From positions 1 to 64,000 of the forward strand of contig JASAND010024113.1 in NCBI GenBank assembly GCA_030248195.1: a stretch of 64,000 nucleotides of DNA, written 5' to 3'. Positions 25,301 through 37,300 of this stretch are shown piece by piece. Source of the stretch: Trissonchulus latispiculum (Eukaryota; Nematoda; Enoplea; Enoplida; Ironidae). Position 1 is the stretch's first letter. Each line of letters opens with the position of its first letter. The translations under genes were made by a program, and so were the position numbers. Below the pieces are notes generated by a model that was given only the letters and a program-made list of their open reading frames with translations, had not been told where the DNA came from and searched no databases.

Positions 25301-28300
25301 AAATAGTTTCACCACACTTAAAGCATATCTAACTACTGCACCCGTCCTGGCCTTTCCCGACATAAATCGGCCGTACATTCTACAAACTGACGCTAGCGGA
25401 CATGGCTTAGGCGCAGTACTATCCCAACTAGATATCCTAAATAAGGAACACCCCGTAGCATACGCCAGTAGAACTTTAACAAAAGCAGAGAAAAATTATC
25501 CCGTTATAGAACTTGAGACACTGGCCATAGTCTTCGGAGTTAAATACTTTCGACACCTTATTTACGGTCAAAAGGTAACTATAATTACCGATCACAGTCC
25601 TTTACGTTGGCTTATGAGTGTCAAATCCCCTAGTGGACGTCTCATGAGATGGATTCTTCAACTACAAGAATATAAGCTTGAAATCCAATATAAACCGGGA
25701 AAGAAGCATGGCAATGCCGATGCCATGTCGAGACTCCCCTTCAACCATCTCCTCCAGAACACAGACGCGGCTGATAGGGTTCTTGGCATAACTCTACATA
25801 ACTCTTCCTCATTATACGCACAACAACGGGAACAACCAGATACTAAACTGTTCATTGAGTATCTCGAAAATGGATTACTTCCAGATGACCTAGCAGAAGC
25901 ACACAACATCATAATGAAATCTGTTCGTTATTTTGTCGAAGATGGAATGTTATATCACGAATACCCACAAGCCAGTAAGCCAGGCAAACTATTCTTCCAA
26001 CTCGTCATTCCACAAATACTTACACATGAAGTTTTTAAAGCTTGCCACGAGGACGTCACCGCCGGACACTTAGGCTTTGAAAAGACATATCTGAAAATCT
26101 TAAATCGCTACTGGTGGAACACCATAAGGAAAGATGTCAAACACTGGTGCAAAACCTGTGAAGCCTGCATTCGCAAAAAGAACCCCCCGAAGACAATGAA
26201 GGCACCTCTAGTATCAATTCCAGTTGAAGGTCCATGGGACCGCGTTGCAGTCGATATTCTTGGCCCCTTACCTCAGACGGAAGAAGGATATAAGTACATT
26301 ATAGTATTCACGGAATATCTCACCAAATGGGTGGAAGCCTTCCCACTAATAGACACCAAGTCTGAAACAATAGCCAAAATCTTCGTGGAAGAAATAGTCT
26401 GTCGTTACTCCTGCCCTAAAGAACTTCTTTCCGATCGCGGAGCTAACTTTCTGAGCGCTCTCATGACGGAAACATGCAATCTTCTGGGGGTTACAAAAAT
26501 CAACACTACGGCCTACCACCCACAGACGGACGGGCAATGCGAGCGTTTCAATGGAACGCTAATGCAAATGATTAGTAAATATGTTTCCCACACTCAGAAA
26601 GATTGGTCAAGTTTTATTAACTTCTGCCTCTTTGCGTATCGAACATCAGTACACTCATCCACATTGGATACTCCCTTCTTTTTAAACTTTGGTCGCGAGG
26701 CAAGACTACCCTTGGATACTGTACTGCAACAAACCAGAAGTACCTACTGTGAAATAGAAGATTACCGATACGATCTTGTTCAAAACCTCAAGGAAGCGTG
26801 GACTTTAGCAAAAGAACACATACAACTAGCTCAAACAAAACAGAAACATTACTATGACCGTACGACAACTCCAACAAGATTCTCCGAAAATCAACTGGTA
26901 ATGCTCTACGTTCCCGCCTTAACGAAAGGGAAAACGGCTAAGCTTAATAGACCATGGCACGGTCCCTTTCGCATACAACATCTAACCCCGCCAACAGCTG
27001 ACATTCAAGAATGCAGTAATCCAACAAAACCGCCTCAGAAAGTACACATCAATCGGTTGAAACCAATTACTACACGGTGCTGCGTCCCTCTCCAATCCAC
27101 CATCGTATCACAGCCCAAAGAGAGCCTAGCAGAAGAAACTGACACCCACGAATACAGAGTCAAAACTAATACCTCATTACCCACTTCCGCAAGAACTACA
27201 CAGGAACAAACTGACCCTATCCCGGTAACCAACCGGTCTGAAGTAGTCTCTGATGATAATTGCCCTATCCCTTATAATCTTCGACCAAGGAAATCTATAC
27301 ACTACTAAACCCTTTTCGACTTCCCAACTTCTTATATGTTAACCCACTACGAATTCAGTTAACGATAAGTAAACTGTAAGTAAAAAAAACAAACGAGAGC
27401 ACCACCGTCTAGTTGTCCATAGTCCCGGGTCAGCCACAAAGTGCCGGGGCATTACACCAAAAGGCGGGCAACCCTCTCCTTTAACGAGGCCCTTTATTCT
27501 GGGACTGGAACTGTTCCGCAAAGAACAGTTCCTTCTCCAGGTCAACTGCAAGACAGCTTGAGCAAGTGGACTGTACGCAGATCAGTTTGACGAACCCGGC
27601 CAAGCCGGCGCCTCCCGAACTACCGTTTCGTTGCTCAAACGACTGCAGCGGGGGACTATCAAGATCCCCTCTTCCTCGTTAAAGCCCTCAATTCCGGGTT
27701 CAGGACGGTACAGACAGTGGCTACTCTCGATCAAATAAATCACTTTTACGTAAATTATGTAACTGAACTCGTAGTGAAATTAATCCCCCTAGTACATTGT
27801 ACAGTACAGTATATATTACAGTATATATATTACAGTACAGTATACATATATATATACCCTGTATATACACCAACCCAGATATGTACAAATTATATATGCA
27901 TAAATACATGTCTAACGCCATTCTTATCCCACTCTTTTGCCCCATTCCTCATTCACTAACTCAGCCGTATCATTTTATGAATTAATATGCACTAACATAC
28001 ATACGGTATTTCATATATCTACTGACATTAATGTTACATTCTTTATTGCAAGTAATATGTATATATCCCTATTTTCCCACTACCTTTTCGTCATAACCTG
28101 TCAACATTCACCCTACTATAAATTCTAATTAATGATACCTTTGAATTTCGAATAGGCAACAGAATGCCCTCCTTAATGTCAGAAATTTAAACATACGTAC
28201 ACACAACCGTGTACTGTTTATTCCAAAATCTCAACTCTAATTAATTTTACTTACGTAAATTTAACAAAGAACAATTGCATAACCCACATCTTGACACGGT

Positions 28301-31300
28301 AAACTAATCGCCTTTACACGGTTACGAGTTCTCCAAACTTCTATTAGCGATTCTATAAATACCTAAACACCGCCAAAACTCTTCACTTCACAACTCCATA
28401 CATTGTCAAATCAGCGGCAATTTACAATTCCAGCTATATCCAATTTCCAGCTCATCAGAAATTCTGGCAATCTACACTTCTATCAAATGGCGGAATACGA
28501 TCCTGTAAGTAGTTTCAGTTCTATAACAGTGCAAGACCATCTCCAAGCTTCTAGCTTAGAATATGTTGGTCAGTATGTTTTGCAATATCTCCAAGCAGTT
28601 GAATCTAAATGGAAACTGAATTTCACGAATCACGCAGATATATATGTTCCACACTTCTGTAGCGAAAAAGGACTACTCCCATCCTTGCCACTATCTACTT
28701 ATGGCATAATAAAACAGCTAACTAATAAGTCAATGGTAGCTCTGAGAAAACTCGACGACAAGTTTGCACATTACGCCGAACAGTTCACGCCCGACGACCT
28801 TCTTTTCCGTTCACCAAACTATTATCAGCTGCTATTTTCGGCACCTTGCCGTTCCAACCTGACGCCCCATATGGTGAAACTTTTTGAAATTAAAAATGCA
28901 AACGAATTCGGCGAACAGTTTGAAGCCCTTACAGGTTGGACTGTCAAGTATCATGCAAAACCTCAACTGTGGGAAATTAAACAACTTTGGGGTCTAGGCT
29001 ATGTGAGCGTTGCAGCCCGGTCCGTCTACATGGCTGCCCACACAGCCATCGGTGCTCGATTCGCTGACTGCGCACTTAGTGAAAATTTGATATCGCAATA
29101 CATGTGTATTCTAAAGGGTCCCCTGTCTTTTTCAAAAGCACCCATCCGAAACGAGTTAAATCAATTGTTTCAACCAGCTCTGAAAGATAATAGCTTTATT
29201 CGTTTGACAACAGCGTATATAGATCCCAATGTATACGAAGACGCCGAGGAAGACTTAATTAACTAAATCTAATTAACTACCCATCATCTCAATTATATAT
29301 ATAGCCCATATCCATATCCAAGAATGTATATATCTATATTCTCATGTTATTATAAATCATGTATTACGTCTATATACGCACTATCTATAACTGTATCTGT
29401 ATCCCATACATAATAAGGCTAATCTTATTCCAATTTGTTAATTTAGGAGACAGAAATTGCCCTCACAGGATACAACATTGAGTTCGTCGATGACCAGGAC
29501 GCTGATCCGAACGCCCCGCTCTCACCGACAGGAAACGAAGCCTACCTCCAATTCTCGCCTGAACCAGCCAGCCCTGTCCTGGATGCTCCCATCACGCCAC
29601 CCCCCATTCCAAATCTGTTCGATCCCTTGGAACTCTCCAAACCGTTGAAATCAATAGTAGTGGTGCCCGAAATCAAACCACCTGGGCCATCTGTTTCTCA
29701 TCCACGGTCCACCATTCAGTCATCATCGGGCCCATCTCGGTCTAATCCGCGACAACAGAAGTCGTCCACGACCCAGATGAAACGAAAGGTGGACCAACCT
29801 ACTGGTTCGCAATCGCGAGGCTACCATCGCCTTACCTCACCAGGGTACCAAGCGTCTTGGGGCCGCAACCGCTATGAGCCCTACCATCGCACAACCAATG
29901 ACCGACAATTTACCGCAAATCAAGGGTCCTGCAACCAATATCGCCATCCCAAGCCGATCCCGTCACATCAAGGTCATCACCCTCAACGCCCTGTCCAGCA
30001 GCATCCAACTGCTTCCAGTCCACGAGCTCTGCGTACCTCCAGTTTGGAGCTGTGGAAAGCTGCTACAGCGGGATATACAAAACCCACCAATCCGGAATTC
30101 CAGATCCCATTACCGCAGGAACAAAACGCTTCTTTCCTGCCAGGAAAAGATCCGATGGGCAACATCCTGCCGCAGCCACTCAGCATTCGCCATCGTAAAG
30201 CGAATACCCATGAAGCCATTTTACATCAAGTAGCCAAGCTCATACTATATGGGCTTGATTACCCGAAAGGAGGCAAGCCATTTATCACCAGCGGCCTACG
30301 CCTTTTGGGGTCTTTGGTATATGATTACCGCAGAGATCAAAAATATTTCAGTCAGCTGCAGGGCAAACCACAACCTTCGGACAAGTCCAGTTCGTCAACG
30401 GAACCGAACCAGAAATTCGCAACCTGAATACAAAGACAAGAAATGTGGACATTTCTTTAACCGCTCGGAGAAATTGTCATATCCTAAGTTTGTCACAAAG
30501 TTCAGCTAATGTTTTGTATTACGTATATTACGTATATGTTTGTAAAACCATACATTTTTAGTTATATATCAAGCATTGTCTTACGTACAGTTATGTTATG
30601 CTATATCTATAGGAGTGTTTCTATGAAACCTCAAACATTATTCTATTCTAATAGTAAGTTACATAATCTGTGTATGTATATTCTCATCCATAGTTATTCA
30701 CTTGTAGTAGTGGTAGTTTTCATATAACATTCTGTTGACACGCCTGGGGACATTGGTGGACTATTAAACACAAGTGTTAAATAGTTCAGTGGTGGCCTAC
30801 AGACCTGTCAACAGCCAAATAATCTGTTCTCAGTACAGTTATTAATTGAATGTCCGTACTGCTATCGCCAGCAGTTATGAATTGACATGAAATTGTCACG
30901 CGTTCCCCTTTATTACATACAAGGAATTAAATTACACTAAACCACCCTATCCCAATTACAAAATAAAAACCTACTTTTATCTAACCTACTCACCAAATTT
31001 TAATCACCTTCTTAACCTCCTTGTTTAGTATAAAAGGGAAACGCGTTTGCAAAACGTCGTTCTGTCTGAAGAATAAAACTTTAAGTATAGTTGTATTTAT
31101 AACTCCTAGCTATCGTAATCCCAGGCAGACCAATTCAAAGCTCATCGGAATTCAGGTTTAATCAATTCTAAGCGATCATAATTTAAGTATATTATATAAA
31201 TTTCGCGCTATCCTCATGTCAGTTACTTATTCCTAGCTATTATCAATCACAGCTATTATAACTCTTGGCTACTCTAAATACGTAGCCATCAGAGACAACA

Positions 31301-34300
31301 TAGTTATACTTCAACGTAAACTCTCGCGGTTACAAATTCATGCGTACTACACAAAAGTGCAAGGTGATAAAATAGCATTTACGGATCGCTTTGTTATGCC
31401 CGACCATTCCTGATTGTGGGACTCATCAGGGGCTTACAATCAGGTTCAAATTTTTAGTAGAAAATTAAAAAGTTATTTTTGACAATGAACTGTTCGGTTT
31501 CGTCCCCTAGCGATCAACTCCACTTATTCGTGAGACATTTATGTTTCCTTCAAACACATACCTGTGTGCATAACATTTAATATAAAAGCAACTATTTACA
31601 TAGTCCTTATTCTATTTTAAACTATCTAATGCATTCCACCCATAGTATATTTGGTTTTATATTTACAAAAATCTGATTAATTTTCAATATTTTATCATAA
31701 TTCCTACAAAATTTTAATTTTAATTTTCGTTTTGAATAATTTTTTGTTAACAAACAGTTTACCAATCTTTTTAACTTAAATATAAATGACAGTTTTGTAC
31801 TACATATCCTTGCATATCTTAATACCTCATTAGCATAAACTGTATAGGCTACATTAGAAGAGAAGTTACCGTATAAATTAGGAAAAGCTTTCTAACACCC
31901 ACTCAAGCGTTAATTTTACTGGAAGTAGAAATCCGGTCTATAAAGAGGAGACTATCAATTATAAATTTGAGATGGCTTTAGCTTTGTATTAATAATAAAA
32001 GGTCAACAATCTCTTTGCACTAAAGATTAACATTCACATTGAATTTCGGTTTGACTGAAACAGAAAACGTCAAATTGGATTTGACTCAATTCAGTTCAGT
32101 CAAACTGGACTTTTATGACTTCAAACAATGGGAGATTCAATCGGAAGGTCAAATCCAGTTTGACTGAAATGAATGTTCAGACAAATCAGATTTGTCTGAA
32201 AATCCAATTTGACTTCCACATATACGTAGTTGTAAAATGTACTTCAATTACAAACTTCAGTTTTAAAAAAATTAGTGAACAACGATGACAAGTTTCAACT
32301 AGGCCCATACATTAACATACGGTCGGGTCTTGGGGGGCTTGTCCCCAAAAAATTTTCAGGGGGCTTGTACCTTGAACAAAAATTTTCAGGGAGGGCTTGT
32401 ACCTCAAGAAAAATTTCGAAAAATTTTCGAAAAATTAACGCTAATTTTATTAAAATTTGCAAAAAATCCTCAATTTTTGGAAAACCTTTCGAAATTTTGC
32501 CCGATTTTCCCGAAAAACTAAACGTTTTAACTTAAAAGTTCCGGCGAAGCCGAAAATTTTTTGAAATTTTACGGTAAAAACTAATTTTTTCCGGCTGTTT
32601 TCGGTTACCCCTTGGCCATTTTTTCTTTACCCCTTGTCCCCGACGGCGATTGGGCTTGTACCTTGTCCGGGTTGGGGGGGTTTGGACCCCCCTCAGACCC
32701 CCCGCGTTAACCTATGACTAGGGCCCCTCTGTACAAAAACTAAAATTGGTAGTGGGGTACACATTGAGCATAGGAAGAAAATTTAGCACTAAGGATATGC
32801 AGTTCATTTTGCCCCAAAACCGATAACAGCTATCTTGCCTTTAGGCGAGATAAAAATCACCCGCCGGTGGCGATTTTGTTGTAACTAAGCTTGAAGGTAC
32901 TAAAAACTAAATTAATACTGTAAATTCAATATTGATTCGCCCAATAGGCTTCATTTAACTTCCTATATTTTCCTATTTTTATCTTCGAAAATTCCTATTT
33001 TTCCTATTTTTTGCAAGAAAAAATTCCTATTTTTTCCTATTTTGTCAAAATTGCTCAGTAGGAGGCCAGACACAGCCAAAAGTTTGAAAAAATGGCGCTT
33101 TTCCCGATTTACTATATGTATATTTACTATTTTAGCTTAAAAACATCTAAAATGACGTAGTTATTTTTTAGCAGTTTTACACAAACAAATAGAGAATTTG
33201 TAAACAACTTTTTAAAAATATGCCCCCATTTTCGGAGAGCCCCCCTCGGTAAGCTGACTAGAGTTCTTTCACCTTGTACTGTTCCCTCTCCAGCTGGACA
33301 GCACACGGGCCGGACAATTCGCTCCACTTTCGATCGGTGGAATGGTACCGGACTCCAGGAAACTGCAGCATCGCTGGCGAAGTTGGAAGTTAAAGATCCC
33401 ATTCAATCCAATTTAATTTAATTAAACAAACTGTTAATAAACTTAATAAACAAGTGCAACATTACTGCACTGCACCCCTAACATCAAACAGTGCCTCACA
33501 GAGAGCCCTCTTGAAAGAGGGCAGTGAAACTGAGTCGACCACACTTGCTGGAAGAGCATTCCAATCCATTATTACACAGTTATAAAATAAATTTTTGACA
33601 ACGGTCAGGTTATTTTTCGGAACTCTAAGTTTAAACATACGACCTCTAGTAGTTCTCGAGGAAATGCTATTTTGAAAAGTAAAGAGTTCATCAAAATTAA
33701 TGTCAATGATACCATGCACATGTATAATCTTATAGACCATAACTAAGTCTTTGAATTTTCTACGAAGTTGTAAGGTCTGTGTTTATTAACAAGAATCTTC
33801 AAGATTACTTAAAATAGTTGCCGTAAAGCGTTTTTGAACATTTTCTATAAGAGTTATATCCTTGATAAGGTAAGGATTCCAAACTTCAGAAGCAGTTTCA
33901 AGTAACGGCCTGACTTAAATAATAAACAACTTAAACTTTATGAGAGGATCCGTAGTAACAAAACAATAAAAAATTAAATGTGCCAACGAAAATAGCAATT
34001 TTGGAACAGTGATCAGAAAATTTCAAATCGTTCCTACTGTTGCACCAAGGTCAACTCCACTAGAGCAACTTTCTAACCTATTTACAATGTGGCAGTAGGG
34101 TTGCAGGACCCAATATGTAAAACTACGTAAACACTTATTAACAGCAACCTCCAACTGCCAAATACGTAACCACTCGCATACCCATCTCTCGAACCTCACA
34201 AGTCATTCAGTTACACGATCACTAGTCACTGATCCGCTTTCAGCTTTGATTTACGTACATGCGTGCACAACAATTTTAATTATTTGACAAAACTGTTATT

Positions 34301-37300
34301 GGGGATCTCCGGCAACAGTTGCCACTTGCGACTACATTAGGTTACACATTTCTCGTTGCTGGACCCGGTCTACCGCTGTGTAATTATGTAGCTGCTGCAT
34401 ATTTTTGCTCGGAAGATTTATCTAAACCCGTCAAATTCATGCTCCATCCATGCGCAGCTTTATCTGAATATTAAATTCGTTAAAATTCGTGGACATTGTT
34501 TTTAATTTCGCATTTTAAATATTGTTTGCAGGATTGTTTTTGTAATTGCAATGGGATATATATCATTTATTCACTGGTGCAAAACCTTCTATACGGCTGA
34601 CTATGTGTTGGACGTTACTGGGTAATTAATAATCTTATTGGCGCCTTGAGTTATCTATTCTTACACAAGGAGATAATAGGGGATCAATGAATATGTATAG
34701 CGTTCCTGGGCCTAAAACGAACGTGGCGAGGGAAAGCGGGGGATATCCTTCCACTAGTTGGGTGACCACTAAGTAATCTAAAAATGTCAAAATTCGGAAA
34801 GTTTATTTCATTTTCTGTCAATGTAACTGCAAAACATGAGCACGTTTATTCCTGAATCGTTCTCTTCCGGGGTTTTTGCGCCTCCCTAACTTTCTAGGTG
34901 CCCAAATTTTTTGGCCAAAATATATATATATATCCAATTCTAAAAAGTTTCCGCTTTCATCCGAGATTTTTATAACATGTGGCCTGGGATTGGGGGGGGG
35001 GGTCTTGTGGGACACTGTCCTTATCCCTAAAAATGCTTAAAGTGTTCAGGTTTTGCAAATACATATTGAATAATTCCTATAGTGGCCAAACCAGCTAGTT
35101 AAAAGTTATACAAGATTGCGTTTCCCGGAATGAATACATATGTACACAACTGCAATAAGATGCTGTGATATAGTAGGAATTAGGAAAGAACCTACCGAGA
35201 ATCTACCGTGACTCTTCGTCAGGACGCAGTAACTGGATGTAAAAACACGGAGTGTTTTCTAGTTTTCTTTGAAATCTAATGGGAACAAAAACTTAATAGG
35301 GTCTTTAAATTTATGAATTCATATACGCACGCAGCAAAATTTGAATTTTATGTTTCGAAAGCCCGTTTATTTGTATATACCTATATATATTAGTTATGTT
35401 CTTGATGATACTTTTAGTTCCATGATGATACTGACACAGAAAGTGACATCGCTTGCGTTCAGCCTTCACGACAGCGTTGTACCTGATCATAAGCTGACAG
35501 AGTTGCAACGGCGAGAAAAACTAAGGTGATTTAGATTTCTTTATCGTATAACGCTTGCTTCAGTTGTTTTGGTGTATTCGTAAAATCAAGAGCATAATGC
35601 TCTCTACGTACTATAAGCGTGACGCATCCTCTGCACGCTAATGACCTCCAAATCGAATCCTGGTAAATTAAATAACTGCTGTCATGCTCTTATACATCAT
35701 GTAAACGGGAGGGGGCATAAACTACCTTCCTTCCCCCAAAATTCGTCCCCCCCCCAAAAGCAGAGGGTGCCCCCTTTTGGTACCAAATTTTGCCCTGAAA
35801 AATTTGCTGAGAAGGCCAAGTTTTCAAAAATTTTCCGTCTCCGCCGGAGCTTTTTACTCATTGTTTGCCTTTTTTAACACTAAATCTGCTTATTTTTGTA
35901 ATGAAAATCAGTTTTTACAGTATTTGCCAAAAAATGGTGCTATTTTTAGCATATTTTTCTAAAAATTTGCGCCCCCCCCCAAATTTCTCGTCCCTTGGAC
36001 TTTTGGGGTGCCCCCAAGGAGCCCCCTCAATCCCTTGAATAAGCCCAGTGTATACTCTTGGTAACATTAAACTTGTAACTTGGCAAAACAGCTTAGTTAA
36101 CTAGAAAGGTTTAGCTGATATCAGTGGTGGGAGACTTTATTTGAATTGGAGGGACTGCAAAGTGTATCCTCGAATTTTTTATTTGAAAGGGTAGAGGTAG
36201 TTTACACAACGTTGCTGAAACTTATCGGTATGATATTTTGAACTGAGATATTGGATAACATAGTGGTTTATTTGATTTTCAGATCTCGACCTTCATTCTT
36301 GGAATTCTTTTCTTATTGTCTCAATTTCCAAAGCGTGCTGTGCGGCCCTCTTGCTTTCTTCGCTGAATATGAAGCATTCATAGAAGGCAAACCTTACTGG
36401 AAAAGTTACTGTTTGCTTAAAGTATGTTGCGTTAAATATTTTTGAAACTGTTACTCTGTAACTGTGCAGTGTTAGAATGTTTCCTGTTCTGTTTTAGACA
36501 GTGTATTTCTTAGGGATTTTTTCGGGAGGGGGGCTTTCCGGGGGTCTCCCCGGACCCGAGGGGGATTTTCCAAAAATTAGTTAAAATTGGCACTTTTGGC
36601 GTATTTTGCACTTCGGAACGGAAAATGTTCTCAAAAACACCTGGGAGGCGCTCTACCCCCCCCCCTGTAAAAAAATTCCTGTTTGCAATAATTTCGGACA
36701 AACCCACATTACAATTGTTTTCAATCAAACCCTTGGGGAAACTACTAATGATTTGTAACAATTTAACCCAGCACTTACTTTCAAAAATCTCGAAAATGTG
36801 GGTAAAAATGCTAGTGTGGCCTGACCACCGGAACCGAGGCTTGAGCATCCCTATTCTCATTGTTACTATATTGTGTAACTTCTGCTTAGCAGTTTTATCG
36901 CACGAAATTCTGTGTTTTGGGGGAACGTTAGGTCTTACAGCTAATGCGAAAAGTTGACATGTATATTGCAGTTTTGATTTCTCAGGGAGTCAGGGCCGGG
37001 CATCGGAGGGGGCTGTGTAATCCCAGGATAACAGGGACCGCTCCCCCTGGTGCAGTAGCAACTTTTATTTCAACCAGCCTTGATCCCAATGGGGCGCTCA
37101 CTTGTTTTGGGGGACATCTGTTTATGAAGATCCCCCACTGGAATGAGCCCAGGATGTATCAGTGGTTTATTGCGTAATCTTACAATGCCAAGTTACAGAC
37201 CAAAGCGGTAATGTCAGTTAAGTAGTCAGGCATTTGGAGAGTTCCGTTCATAACTGCCGTTGTCCTTTTCCACTGGATACCTTCCGCGTCCGCTCTACCC

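Larger units (their letters stand above)
16032..31334 (+). mobile_element. LTR retroelement with gag-glycoprotein fusion, pol and an extra 3' protein
   Basis: A 15.3 kb element bounded by two 860-bp LTRs (16032-16891, 30475-31334) of equal length, each starting TG and ending CA, with AATT directly outside both (16028-16031, 31335-31338). After the 5' LTR come a tRNA-Gln-type primer site, a gag-glycoprotein frame, a non-coding block of about 2.4 kb, a Ty3/gypsy-type pol with GPF motif, and an unrecognised two-exon protein. The matching LTRs indicate recent insertion. I see only a weak purine run ('GGAGAAA') before the 3' LTR where a polypurine tract should be. It lies in MBOAT intron 2, in the sense orientation. 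Copy number cannot be judged from one locus. Confidence 0.95.

Noticed and set aside
33127..33402. 91-residue minus-strand frame near the LINE relic
   Set aside because: It does not continue the LINE reading and has no recognisable motif; probably chance.
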